This document shows positions 1 to 10,051 of a stretch of 64,000 bases of DNA, piece after piece. The notes below the pieces were generated by a model. That model ran no database searches. It was not told the DNA's origin and saw only the letters and a program-made list of their open reading frames with translations. Position 1 is the stretch's first letter; every line of letters begins with the position of its first letter. The stretch comes from Bactericera cockerelli (lineage: Eukaryota; Arthropoda; Insecta; Hemiptera; Triozidae), in contig CM044957.1 in the NCBI GenBank assembly GCA_024516035.1, forward strand, positions 52,262,085 through 52,326,084. The letters are read 5' to 3'. Both the position numbers and the translations under genes were made by a program.

Positions 1-388
1 TCAACACCTGGTGGACTACTATCACGCTCAGACCAAGTGAGTAGAGTGTGAGGTGCTAGTGTAGGGTGTGCCATAAGTAACTATCACGCTCAGACCATGT
101 GAGTAGAGTGTGAGGTGCTATTGTAGGGTGTGCCATAAGTAACTATCACGCTCAGACCAAGTGAGTAGAGTGTGAGGTGCTATTGTAGGGTGTGCCATAA
201 GTAACTATCACGCTCAGACTAAGTGAGTAGAGTGTGAGGTGCTATTGTAGGGTGTAGCATAAGTAACTATCACGCTCAGACCAAGTGAGTAGAGTGTGAG
301 GTGCTAGTGTAGGGTGTAGCATAAGTAACTATCACACTCAGACCAAGTGAGAAGAGTGTGAGGTGCTATTGTAGGGTGTACCATAAGT
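1..388. repeat. 62-bp minisatellite, about six copies
   Basis: The phrase CTATCACGCTCAGACC recurs at 19, 81, 143, 205, 267 and 329 (one copy with a base change), which fixes a 62-bp period. Copies differ by single substitutions. The array runs off the left edge, so its full size is unknown. No coding potential is seen. Confidence 0.95.
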
Positions 389-465
389 TGTACACCTTCA
401 CTATTAAATTAATTCGATGGGCATGATTAGCTCAGTGCTAAGATATTCGTTTTCCCTTACACCTT

Positions 466-676
466 TATTGTGATCTTTTATTATGTAGCACGCATTATGT
501 ATTATTATGTATGCAGGAAAATAAAGGAATGATATATTAGAGAAGGGAATACAATTGTAAGTACTTTATTATGAACAAGAATGAAGACTGGGAAAACAGG
601 CAGAAATCTAGATAAACAACTGATGTTGCTAGGGGCAACATACATACATAAATTCATAGACATAAAATATACAACA
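466..676 (-). repeat. 3' LTR of the mag-like element
   Basis: Read on the minus strand it begins TGTTGTATATTTTATGTC, the usual TG start. It is identical by eye to 2174-2384. The polypurine tract lies immediately next to it at 677-687. Confidence 0.9.
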
Positions 677-687
677 GTCTCCCCCAC
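677..687 (-). other. Polypurine tract of the mag-like element
   Basis: On the minus strand this reads GTGGGGGAGAC, directly upstream of the 3' LTR, where plus-strand synthesis of LTR elements is primed. Confidence 0.75.
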
Positions 688-2171
688 TAGTGATAGGTCA
701 CCACATAGTCACCATAACGGACTGGAGGATGTCTGTCCCTCTGAGATCTCCTGACTTCTTGAGGAGGATGAACATGAACAGGTGACAATGCTGGTGCTGT
801 TGAAGAGGGTTGGCTTTCATGTGATGAGCAACTAGGTTGAGGGTTTGAAAGAATAACATGATCAGGTTTATTCCACCTTGGAATCTCGAAACTTTGTGAT
901 GGTCCAAATGACACTGATTTCTTTTCGACTAATGTAGAATGAAGCTGATTGATATGTCGCTTGATTGTTCGACCAGAGTCAAGAGTTACCAAATAATGAC
1001 GATAACCAAGTTTTCTTTTGATTACACCAAACTGCCATTGACTCATCACGCGTACCTGGACTCTCTCCCCCACTGATAGTGAACGGGCAGGTTTCGGAAC
1101 AATGTTTGAAGACTGTGGATGATACGGAAAAATTGCATCCATACGAATTCTCAGCTTTCTGTGTAGGTACAGCTCGGCAGGAGAATTTCCACACGAGAGA
1201 GGAGTTGGAAAATTATTTTTGATATTTGAATCAATTTTTCCAAGTTCGATCGCAAGTTCTCTAATCCATTGTCTACCCAATATAGCATCATGACCAGTTG
1301 GCACAACATGTAATTCGCCAATAATTTCTTTTCCTCCATAGGCCACTCTGAGATTAATTTTGCCTAGGGGTGTAATTATATTACCTGAGTATGAGCGAAA
1401 TGATACATGTGACTTTTCTAATGGTAATTTTAAATTCAATTTTTGAAAATCATTCTGAGATAGCAATGAGAACTTAGCACCTGAGTCAACTTCGAATCTT
1501 TGAATTTTCCCATTGAGGAAAACATCAATGAGATACTTGTCGGAGTCTGACACTTCAAATAAATCCAAAATTTGGGGTTGAATTATATCGACTTTACTAA
1601 GACCATATTGAATAGACGAATAATTATTATTATAAACGGGAGAGTAATCATCAACCGTGTTTGTAGAATAGTTTGAATTCTTCTTTTGTGATATCATTGT
1701 AGAGAGACATACCTTTGCAACGTGTCCTTGCTTATGACAAAAATTACACTTGAGTCGGGCTCTATCCGTCCTGTATGACGATACCTTGTGATTGTTTCTT
1801 CCACACCTGAGACAGCAGTTTTCTATACCAAGGGCTTTGAAGTTGACATGACGGGGATTCGAACTGTGACTGTGATGTCCAAGTGACGTACGACTGGAAC
1901 TTGAAGAATTACTGGATCTGAGCTTTCTTGTACGTGATCTACTCCTGTTGGAAATTGCATTGATATCATGAGCATTTGAACTAGCATAAGTAGTGTTGTT
2001 AGAATTCGAGTTAGTAGATTTTAATTCTCGGTTGTGTATCTTGGACGCTTCAAGAGCTGTTGCTTTGAGTACAACATCTTCAAAAGATAAATTATCAGAC
2101 TGGAGAATCTGTTCTCGCACCCAATCGTCTCTAAGACCTCTTATAAATTGAGCACGGATCCTCGTCGCCAA
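687..2171 (-). CDS. Fused partial gag - protease - integrase tail of the mag-like element
   Basis: An uninterrupted frame of 494 codons. In order it has the C-terminal part of a gag capsid; a basic Ser/Asn/Arg-rich linker; two CCHC-type zinc knuckles (CNFCHKQGHVAKVC is the clear one); a retropepsin-like aspartic protease with the active-site triad DSG in FEVDSGAKFSLL; and then, directly joined, the extreme C-terminus of an integrase (SPAELYLHRKLR) and a basic tail. Reverse transcriptase, RNase H and the catalytic integrase core are missing, yet the frame is kept across the junction. The first codon is TTG inside the primer-binding site, so gag has lost its own ATG and N-terminal half. Whether it is translated is doubtful. 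Confidence 0.8.
   Translation of the reverse strand: MATRIRAQFIRGLRDDWVREQILQSDNLSFEDVVLKATALEASKIHNRELKSTNSNSNNTTYASSNAHDINAISNRSRSRTRKLRSSNSSSSSRTSLGHHSHSSNPRHVNFKALGIENCCLRCGRNNHKVSSYRTDRARLKCNFCHKQGHVAKVCLSTMISQKKNSNYSTNTVDDYSPVYNNNYSSIQYGLSKVDIIQPQILDLFEVSDSDKYLIDVFLNGKIQRFEVDSGAKFSLLSQNDFQKLNLKLPLEKSHVSFRSYSGNIITPLGKINLRVAYGGKEIIGELHVVPTGHDAILGRQWIRELAIELGKIDSNIKNNFPTPLSCGNSPAELYLHRKLRIRMDAIFPYHPQSSNIVPKPARSLSVGERVQVRVMSQWQFGVIKRKLGYRHYLVTLDSGRTIKRHINQLHSTLVEKKSVSFGPSQSFEIPRWNKPDHVILSNPQPSCSSHESQPSSTAPALSPVHVHPPQEVRRSQRDRHPPVRYGDYVVTYH
2158..2170 (-). other. Primer-binding site complementary to tRNA-Ser
   Basis: The + strand reads ATCCTCGTCGCCA, which equals the 3' end of insect tRNA-Ser(GCU) plus CCA as I know it. 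It lies three bases inside the 5' LTR. mag-like Gypsy elements typically use tRNA-Ser as primer. Confidence 0.8.
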
Positions 2172-2173
2172 AC

Positions 2174-2384
2174 TATTGTGATCTTTTATTATGTAGCACG
2201 CATTATGTATTATTATGTATGCAGGAAAATAAAGGAATGATATATTAGAGAAGGGAATACAATTGTAAGTACTTTATTATGAACAAGAATGAAGACTGGG
2301 AAAACAGGCAGAAATCTAGATAAACAACTGATGTTGCTAGGGGCAACATACATACATAAATTCATAGACATAAAATATACAACA
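2174..2384 (-). repeat. 5' LTR of the mag-like element
   Basis: Identical by eye to 466-676. It is followed directly by the ACCTT target duplication at 2385-2389. Confidence 0.9.
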
Positions 2385-2389
2385 ACCTT

Positions 2390-2633
2390 ACAGTCGTTAA
2401 GGTGTAAGGGACACCTTTCGGTGAGCTCTTGTGACACCTAACTAGGAATTATTATTTCACTTCTAGCTCTTGAGAAAGGAGGCATACTGCGGGATGGGCA
2501 ATCTACAACAGTACAACATAGACCACAAACGCGCACAGTAGTTCCTACAAAATAAACCAAAGAAAGCTTAAAATGCTGTGAAACACTAATGTTGAAACAC
2601 AAGTCAAAATTTCAACTCCCAGTGAGATCTTTT
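2390..2633. other. Intronic spacer
   Basis: No gene or recognisable repeat is seen between the LTR element and the decayed exon copy. A short inverted match to the left flank of the LTR element (CCTTACACCTT near 455-465; its complement near 2399-2410) suggests the insertion went into a small hairpin. Confidence 0.5.
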
Positions 2634-2730
2634 TCCTTCAAAATTACGAAAATCTGATCATGTCCCATTGGCAATGTTTGCAGCTACTTTTAGGACGGGC
2701 TAAAGACAATAGAACTTTTTGGTGTTATTA
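2634..2730 (+). pseudogene. Decayed tandem copy of the acceptor and start of the ASAP BAR exon
   Basis: This block matches 2826-2922, about 192 bp downstream, across both the intron end and the first ~45 exon bases, including the acceptor TTTGCAG and the exon start CTACTTTTAGGACGGGCT. In the exon phase the second full codon after the split one is TAG, where the functional copy has CAG, and more changes follow. It is a dead exon copy still carrying an intact-looking acceptor AG at 2682-2683. Confidence 0.8.
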
Positions 2731-2875
2731 AAACGTACAAAAAACTTATTAAACGCAAAAGTGAAAACGAGATATACTTAATAATTATGGCTGTATGGAA
2801 TGGCCTTGCCTACCAATGTCAAAAAAACTTCATAATTACAAAAATCTGATCATATCTCCTTGGCAATGTTCGCAG

Positions 2876-3035
2876 CTACTTTCAGGACGGGCTGAAAACC
2901 ATAGAACACTTTGGTGGCTACGTGTCTGACCTGTCTGCCAAGCTGCAGAAGATGAGGCTGAAGCAGGAGGAAGAGAGGAGGAAGCTGTCAGACCTCAGGA
3001 CTCAACTGCGCAACGCTCCCGGGCTGGATAAGGAG
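2876..3035 (+). CDS. ASAP-family ArfGAP, exon encoding the end of the BAR domain
   Basis: First visible coding exon of an ASAP (Arf-GAP with SH3, ankyrin and PH) protein. After one split-codon base it encodes YFQDGLKTIEHFGGYVSDL and then a charged helix ending in PGLDKE. It matches the last helix of the N-terminal BAR domain of ASAP proteins, which forms membrane-curving dimers and restrains the GAP module. The acceptor is TTCGCAG. The donor GAG|gtattttt is weak compared with the gtgagt donors used elsewhere in the gene; the 3' tail of an old LINE starts about two bases past the junction. Upstream BAR exons lie outside the window. The family is certain; the assignment to one vertebrate paralogue (1, 2 or 3) is not meaningful here. 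Confidence 0.93.
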
Positions 3036-3037
3036 GT

Positions 3038-3249
3038 ATTTTTATTTATTTATTTTATTTTATTAGTGTTTATAGACCTTATGGTCCACAAGTGGACATA
3101 GTCAATCGTCAATACAATACATAAATTTAGGTACACAATATAAAAAAAAACTTTGACAGAGTAGAGGGTAAGTAGATATAAGATAATTAAAAGATTTTAT
3201 AGAAAGTGGAACGGGCTGCAATGAACTTCAATTCTAGTTGTTGACATGT
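3038..3249 (-). mobile_element. 3' end of an older jockey/CR1-type LINE, left part
   Basis: On the minus strand this is a 3' untranslated region ending in an AATAAAATAAATAAATAAA-like tail that touches the splice donor at 3036. Its coding part lies at 8766-9372, separated by the younger RTE-like LINE (3361-8617). The two parts were contiguous before that insertion. Confidence 0.7.
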
Positions 3250-3360
3250 TAACAAGAAAAAAAAAACATAGAAGAATACTAATAAATAGATAGTGATTGT
3301 GTATCTGTAGTTAATTGTTAGAGTTTGTTTAGGGTATACCAGGTGAGTATTTTGTTTTAA
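3250..3360. repeat. Long direct repeat flanking the RTE-like LINE (left copy)
   Basis: About 110 bp from TAACAAG(A)n to GTATTTTGTTTTA. It recurs at 8618-8748 with no differences seen except about 20 extra A in the A run. The sequence belongs to the 3' untranslated region of the older LINE, so this looks like a target-site duplication of exceptional length. Confidence 0.85.
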
Positions 3361-3391
<31 letters not shown>

Positions 3392-3476
3392 ACCTTTATT
3401 TGGAACAGAAATATTACATACATCAAAATTAATTACATACATCAGAACTGGTTCCAATTCAGCTTATTTGCTGAGG

Positions 3477-3515
<39 letters not shown>

Positions 3516-3736
3516 ATATAAAAATTAAAAAGTTTCCAACAATAAATTTAATAACGTTAAAATACTTCCTGTTTTTTTTTTATATATATATATACCAAAA
3601 TTAAGAGGTTTCCAAAAATATGTGGTTAATTGATGAAAAAAAATTAAATACATAGCCTTTTTAATAAATTATTAAAATATACCTGTTACAATAATTTATA
3701 TAAAAAACTGTTTTTGGATCTTCTTTTCTCATTATT

Positions 3737-6524
3737 TCATTTATTTATCCAAGCAGCAATGAATACATTTTCCATTCTTCTCCATTCACTTCTATCCCAT
3801 ACAACTCTTCTCCAAGCCGCTTCTCCACATACTTTTCTCATTTCTTCATCCCATCTTGTGGCTGGTCTTCCCACTTTTCTTTTCATGTTAATTGGCCACC
3901 ATTCCATCATTTGTTTTGACCATCTTTCATCTTTGCATCTTATTATGTGCCCTACCCATTTCCATTTTCGACTGAACATCGTGTCTGCTATGTCTGTTAT
4001 TCCTGTGATTCTATTTATGTATATATTGGTTTTTCTTTCTCTTTTAGATATTCCCGTCATAGCCCTCTCCATACTTCTCACTGTTACTCTAAGTCTTTGG
4101 ATTGTTTCTTTGTCCAATGTCCACGTTTCACAGGCATATATTAGGCTTGGAAGAACACACATATTCCATAGTTTTCTTTTCTCTATCATGCTGACTTTTG
4201 ATCTAAATAGATATCTATATTTGTTGAAGGTGTTCCACCCTAAACTTATTCTTCTTGATAATTCTTTATTTTGTCCATGTATTGATAGTTTGTGTCCAAG
4301 GTACACCATGTTTTCTACCTCTTCTATAGTCTCATTTCCTATTTCTATTCTTGATTCATGTTCTTGTTTGTCTATTCTCATTAGTTTGCACTTTCCAATG
4401 TTCAGTTTCAGTCCTACTTTGCTTGTTTCTTTAATCAAATCTTTCAGCATTATTTCCATCTCTCTTTTATTATTTCCGACCAAAACAACATCATCAGCAA
4501 ATCGGAGCTCATTCATTCTTTTTCCATTCATTTGTATTCCATAGTTTTCCCAACAAAGCTTCCTAAAAAACCATTTGAATAACTGCATTGAAAAGTTTAG
4601 CAGAGGAAATATCACCCTGTTTCAGGCCTTTTTCTAGTTTGATTCTGCATTCTATCCCTTCCATTCTAAATATCATCTCTGATTCCTCGTATATGTTCCT
4701 AATGACATCTATGTACTGTTTCTCTATTCCTGCTTCATTTAGTGCTGCTAGTATTGCCCATGTTTGTACAGAATCAAAAGCCTTTTCAAAGTCAAGGAAC
4801 AGGTAATATAGGTTGAAATTATAAACTTTTGCCTGATGAAGTAGTTGTTTCAGGGTAAAGATGTTATCACAAGTTGAAAAATTTCGCCTGAAGCCTGTTT
4901 GTTCTACATTTTGGTCATTTTCAAGTTTTTTGTCAATCCTGGATGTTATTACTCCCATATATATTTTGTACAGTACACAAAGCATACTGAGCGGTCTATA
5001 ATTTTTTAGCTCGTGCTTATCATTTTTCTTAAAAAGCAGTATAAGTAGTGCCCTAAGCCATATTTTTGGCGTTTTCTTAGTTTTTAAACATATATTGTAG
5101 ATTTTACTTAGTTCTTTCACTATTGTTCTTCCTCCTGCTTTTACTTCTTCATTCACTATACCATCCAAACCTCCAGCTTTTCCTTCCTTCAGTTTTTCTA
5201 TAGTATATCTTATTTCCGATTCCAGTATTTCAGGTATTTCTCCTTCTTCCGTGTTGTTTGATGTTTCTATTTCTTCTTCTGTGAAATCTTTATTCTTTTG
5301 GGCTTCTTTTGCAGGGTCACTATACAAATCACAATAGAATTTAGCGATTATTTCTGGTATTTCTGTTCTTTCTTCAATCAGTTTTCCACTACTATCTTTT
5401 ATAGCTGTCAGGAGGTTTTTTCCTATACTCATTTTTTGTATACATTTTTTTACACTTCCTCCTTCCAAAAGGACGTTGTTTAGATCTTCTATCTTTTTAT
5501 TTTCTGCCCATTCTTTAATCTTTAATCTTAAAGTTTTTGATGTTTTTGAGTAATCTTGATCATTTCTTTTTAATCTCCTTCTTTTTTCAAGTAATCTTCT
5601 GATTTCTTTTGGAAATCTGTTCCTTCCTGATTTTTTATTATTCATATCAATGCTTAGTTCTTTGGTAGTTTCTTTCATTATCTTCACAAGTTTTTCAACG
5701 CTTCCCTCAAGTTCTCTTTCGTATTCTATGTTTTGATTTGCTAGTCTTATTTTTAGAAGTTCTTCATATTTCATCTCCTTCATTACCTGGCTACTAATTC
5801 GTTTTGTTGCTTTTTCTTTCCATTTTCTTTTTCCTACGTCAAGTTTTATGACTGCTTTCACTGGTCTATGGTCACTTCCTATGTTCATATAATCTCCTGC
5901 TTCTACGTCTTCTATAAGTTCTTTTCTATTGCAAATGATAAAGTCTATCTCGTTTTTATGTTGACCATCAGGGTGAAACCATGTCCATTTTCTTTCGAAA
6001 TCCTTTTTGAAAAATGTGTTCATAATATATAATTTTCTTCCCTCAGTGAACTCTAGTAATCTTCTTCCTCTTTCATTTCTTTGACCAACACAGAAATCAC
6101 CTACATAATTTTCATCTTCTCTGGCTCCAATCTTTGAATTAAAGTCCCCCATTACCAATTTGAATCTTCCTTGGTCGTCGTCCAGGGCCTGTTTAAGTAA
6201 GCTGTAGAAGTTTTCTATTTCCAATTCAGATGATTTTGAGGTTGGAGCATATATTTGTAATACAACTATCCTACCACCTTCCTGTAATTTATGAGGTTTC
6301 AATATTATTTTTGAAATTCTATGTGAATAGCTTTTTACTTTGACAACCCAGTCTTTTATTTTTCTGTTTATTAAAAAACCCGTACCCCCATCTGAACTTT
6401 CTCCATTGTAATAAAAGACGTGGCCATCATTTAAGTTTATAAGCTCTTCACCTTGTCTTCTTACTTCTCCTAATCCTATCAGATGCCACTCTACTGTGTC
6501 TATCTCTTCTAATAATTCCTGCAA
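3737..6524 (-). pseudogene. ORF2 endonuclease-reverse transcriptase of the RTE-like LINE (one frameshift)
   Basis: Two overlapping frames (6524-4563 and 4615-3737) together form one ORF2. The first carries an APE-type endonuclease (IIGLGEVRRQG-like start read as HLIGLGEVRRQG, catalytic MGDFNSKIG, SDHRPV) and the first half of a reverse transcriptase (YRPLSMLCVLYKIY, FLDFEKAFDSV, LKQGDISS). The second carries the catalytic box LRFADDVVLVGNN, the thumb, and a C-terminal RHxxR-type tail with WVGHIIRCKDERW. The break lies in a run of six A on the + strand at about 4564-4569, as a one-base homopolymer change would give. The frame is open upstream of the first ATG to about 6600, so the true start may be near the ORF1 stop. 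These enzymes nick target DNA and reverse-transcribe their own RNA in place. Confidence 0.85.
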
Positions 6525-6605
6525 TTTATGATCTAGCCTGAGAGTATTACAGTTGAAAGTAAAAAAAGTGTAGTTTGGGGTGCTATTTTTTGACTTCAGT
6601 GTTTG

Positions 6606-7583
6606 CTATGCTGTTTCGTTGTTTGTGTCTTTTTCTGTGTCGGTTCCCTTTCCAGCCTTATTCCACAGTTGGTCTAGTCTGCTTTGGACTACTCCACCTA
6701 GCTTACCTTTCTTTAACACTGGTGTGCCTTGTGGACTGTGGTATGGAGTTTTATCACTAGTATCCATTTTTTCTAAATTTGAATTAGTTCCATCAAGATC
6801 AGCTTCTTCATGATTTCTCTTGTTGTTCCTTGGTATTTCTTGTGAGATTTCCATCTCTTCAGTATTCTTTAAGTTATGTCTATCTTTTTCAAACTGTAAA
6901 GCCTCATCTTTAGAGAAAGCTTTTCCATTGATCATAATTTTATCATGCTGGATGTATACTTTTTCTTCTATTTTCCGAAGTCTCATCATAATATCTATTA
7001 ATTCCTTTCTCTTTTCAACCATCTCCTTGGAGTAATCTTGATCAATGAAAATTTTTGTTCCTTTTAGTTTAGTCCTGTTTCTTAAAATTTCTCCCTTCTT
7101 TTGATATGACACAAACCCAATAAGAATTCCTCCATCATCTTTATTTTTATTTAGTTTTGTTATAAACTCAATATCATCTCTTGAGAAAGCTACTCCTAAT
7201 TTATCTCTAAAGAGCCTGCATATAGCATTTACTCTATCTTCATACTCTGGTAATTTTCCAAGTCCCCATATTATTATGTTCCGCTTCCTCTTGAAATATT
7301 CTAGACTCTCTAATTTTTCATTAAATTTAGTAATCTTCTCCTCAAATTTTCTTTCTGATTCTCCTATTACCTCTCTTACTTGTACACATACCTCTTCCTT
7401 TATTATCTCTCTATTACTCTCTGATGTTGTGGACACCATGTCTAATACTTGGTTTTTAAACTTACCCATTTCCGAGCGTATTGATTCTATTTCTGTCTTT
7501 ATGCCCTGACTGTGTGCATTCATCTTTTCATCAAACAATACACCAATTTTTGAAAGTAGTTGGTTTTCATCTATATTATTCAT
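6606..7583 (-). CDS. ORF1 protein of the RTE-like LINE
   Basis: 325 codons from ATG to TAG. Residues ~1-90 are a heptad-rich coiled coil (MNNIDENQLLSKIGVLFDEK onward). Then follows a domain starting RNIIIWGLGKLPEYEDRV, of the kind found in L1-type ORF1 nucleic-acid-binding proteins, with a basic C-terminal tail. Such proteins usually trimerise by the coiled coil and coat the element RNA. The ORF is intact and immediately upstream of ORF2. RTE elements often lack or have a short ORF1, so this arrangement is worth noting. Confidence 0.8.
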   Translation of the reverse strand: MNNIDENQLLSKIGVLFDEKMNAHSQGIKTEIESIRSEMGKFKNQVLDMVSTTSESNREIIKEEVCVQVREVIGESERKFEEKITKFNEKLESLEYFKRKRNIIIWGLGKLPEYEDRVNAICRLFRDKLGVAFSRDDIEFITKLNKNKDDGGILIGFVSYQKKGEILRNRTKLKGTKIFIDQDYSKEMVEKRKELIDIMMRLRKIEEKVYIQHDKIMINGKAFSKDEALQFEKDRHNLKNTEEMEISQEIPRNNKRNHEEADLDGTNSNLEKMDTSDKTPYHSPQGTPVLKKGKLGGVVQSRLDQLWNKAGKGTDTEKDTNNETA

Positions 7584-8617
7584 GTTTAAATTCTTATGTG
7601 CTCACTTATTCAATTGAGCTGGAAATAATAGAAAATTAAGCAAAATGTACTCTTTACTATTGAAATCCTGTAATTGTGAGACTACTACTTATATTACAAA
7701 TTATAAAAATCAAGTAATCAATTGAAGAAAAGTTGAAAAACTTAAGAGCTGAATTAATCAGGAAATCTTCTAAAATATTTTTGTTTGAAATTTCCCTCTA
7801 CTGTGAATCGACAATCAGTAATCAGCCGCAATCTTTAAACCATGGACCGCAATCACAGATGTCTAGAATTGGAAGTCTGTGGTCACAGCCTACTGCAAGC
7901 TCCGTTCACACGCTCCAGAAAGGTTGAAATCTTCTCTTTTGAGTCAGAAAGTTGCTGTTATTTGGGAATCTTGCTATCTTCTCCTTGTTTTTCTTCTTCC
8001 TTTGTTTTTAAATTTGAAATTTTAAACCGAAATTTTTGATAACGGAATCAGTCACTGATAATGTTGATAACAGCCACAAACAACTGAAAGTTTTAACGTT
8101 TATCTTGCACTTTATCTTTGTTTTGTTATCTATTTTTCTGTTATTGTATTTCTAATTTAGTTATGTTTTAACTTGAAATATAAATTTACAAAATGGCTAT
8201 TTTATTTTTCGTTTTTCCATTTAATTGCAATTCATATTTATTTATTAGCTATCACAGGATATGTAATTTTTGCAAGAGCAATCCCCTGGGTGTTACTTGG
8301 GTCTGTAAAAGGACCCACACCAAAAAATACAGTGTCTTTATTGAGTTATAGTGTAGTTATCACTGAAGGCAAATCTCTTGGTTAGGAAGACAAAGGATTG
8401 TCTTCTCCTGGTGTGACTTGGTGAGTTTATTCAGAAATTCTTTTAAATTACAGTATAAAATTATTAACTCTTGACGTTTAGTTACATAAAACACTTAGTT
8501 ATATGGATAAAACACAACTTTACAACATATAAAGCACATTTAACACAAAAAATCACGAAAAATTCAGGACATAAAATTCAGGTAGCTTTGTTTACTTTTC
8601 AATCCTACTGTTAGTCT

Positions 8618-8624
8618 TAACAAG

Positions 8625-8656
<32 letters not shown>

Positions 8657-8748
8657 ATAGAAGAATACTAATAAATAGATAGTGATTGTGTATCTGTAGT
8701 TAATTGTTAGAGTTTGTTTAGGGTATACCAGGTGAGTATTTTGTTTTA
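8618..8748. repeat. Long direct repeat flanking the RTE-like LINE (right copy)
   Basis: Counterpart of 3250-3360, with about 30 A in the run instead of 10. It is continuous on the right with the 3' untranslated region of the older LINE. Confidence 0.85.
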
Positions 8749-8765
8749 TTTTTATTCATTTTTTG

Positions 8766-9372
8766 TTATAGTGTTGTATTTTCTTTCCATATTTTTTCAG
8801 TGTCATCAAAATTGTAAGGTGCTATTGTTTTTAGGAAAGTGGATAGATATTTTTTTAATGTTTGGTGTTCCATGTTTTTGTATTTTTCTGGCATTTTGTT
8901 ATATAAGTATATTCCATACTGTTGGGCAGTTTGCTGTCCATATTTTGTTTTGTTGTATGGTGTTTGTATGTTATTTCCTGTTCTTGTTGCATATGAGTGT
9001 TTGTCTTTGTTCTTTGGTAATTTGTCTATCTGTTTGTGTATATTCATGATTATTTCAATGTAATATATGGCATAATATGTTAGTATATTGTTTTTTATGA
9101 ATGTCTCTTTACATGTTTGTCTGTAGTTCAGGTTGAATATTTTTCTCAGAATTCTTTTCTGTGTTATGAATATTCTGTTATGTTCTGTTGTTTTGCCCCA
9201 CACTATAATTGCATATCTCAGGTGGCTCTCTCCAAATGCATGATAAAATTGTATTAGAGATTTTCTGGGGAAAGTTCTTTTTAAGTAGTTTATCATGTAG
9301 CATAGTTGGTTTAGTTTTTTACATATATTGTTTACATGTTCGTGCCATCTTAATGTGTAGTCTATATTGCAA
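8766..9372 (-). pseudogene. Reverse-transcriptase C-terminus of the older jockey/CR1-type LINE
   Basis: A minus-strand frame with the typical tail of jockey/CR1-superfamily polymerases: TLRWHEHVNNICKKLNQ near 9350, SHLRYAIIVWGKTT, FITQKRILRKIF and QYGIYLYNKMPE. It ends in a stop at 8766 and continues into the 3' untranslated region now split by the RTE-like insertion. It is 5'-truncated at about 9372, so only the last ~200 codons remain. Confidence 0.8.
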
Positions 9373-10051
9373 GCAACCTATAACATTATAAAACACTAGT
9401 AGTTCTGTGAACTTTAAACCTCACACAGATTCTAATATCGCCTTATCAATGTCCTATCAATCTTTTGGACATCAAGACCTTTCATTCAAAACCCCACTTC
9501 ATGTTTTTTAATTAAATTCAAATATCAACCGGCGGCTTTTTTGGGGCCCTTTTTCGATTTTTACCAATGTTTAACCTTCTTAGCCTTTACGATCACAAAA
9601 TTTCACTACTAAAATCAAATATTATTATTTAACGACTCTACAAATTTTCAAGATCCTTGCTTTATCAAATAAAATTAGAAAAATCATTTCTAATTTTCAC
9701 CAAAACGGCCCCGTGCGTCCACGAGTAGCCTAAAGCGGCCCAAAAACAATAGTTGAAATTCTAGGACCTCAATAAACATGTATTCTAAATTTCAACAAAA
9801 ATAGAAAACTAATTATAATTGAAAAAAAACGCAGCTCCCTGCGTCACTTGTTTGTGTATGATAGAGAACTCACTGTATTAGAAATCTCTTTATAATAGAC
9901 TTTTAGCTCTGTCCTTTGGGTTCTAATATATCCAGGTTCCACTGTATAAATGAGTCCCATTTTTCTATTTGATAGTGGTATAAGTAGGGCTCTCTTGGCT
10001 ATTAAGCTCTTTTTCTCTACGAAATTGAATAGATCTTTGGTACCATCTGGA
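9373..10051. other. Intronic DNA without recognised features
   Basis: AT-rich sequence with no long frame and no repeat I can assign. 9841-9950 resembles short degraded repeat DNA. Confidence 0.5.

Larger units (their letters stand above)
466..2384 (-). mobile_element. Internally deleted mag-like (Gypsy) LTR retrotransposon
   Basis: Two 211-bp LTRs (466-676 and 2174-2384) show no difference on reading. They flank an internal region with a primer-binding site matching the 3' end of tRNA-Ser, a polypurine tract, and a gag/protease-like frame. A 5-bp target duplication ACCTT lies at 461-465 and 2385-2389. Reverse transcriptase, RNase H and the integrase core are absent, and so is the start of gag, so it cannot move by itself. 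A tRNA-Ser primer with a CCHC-gag/protease is typical of the mag lineage. The identical LTRs and clean duplication point to a recent insertion helped by a full-length relative. Confidence 0.88.
3361..8617 (-). mobile_element. Nearly full-length RTE-like LINE with two ORFs
   Basis: A minus-strand non-LTR element of about 5.26 kb. It has a ~1-kb 5' region (7584-8617), ORF1 (6606-7583), ORF2 with endonuclease and reverse transcriptase (about 3737-6560), a 3' untranslated region, and a (TTTA)n tail at 3361-3392 following AATAAAGG. It is flanked by the 110-130-bp direct repeats at 3250-3360 and 8618-8748. ORF2 resembles the RTE/BovB-like proteins widespread in insects. The only break I see is one frameshift in ORF2, so the insertion is young. 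Confidence 0.85.

Noticed and set aside
3714..4544. 276-codon + strand frame
   Set aside because: It is the antisense shadow of the RTE-like LINE ORF2.
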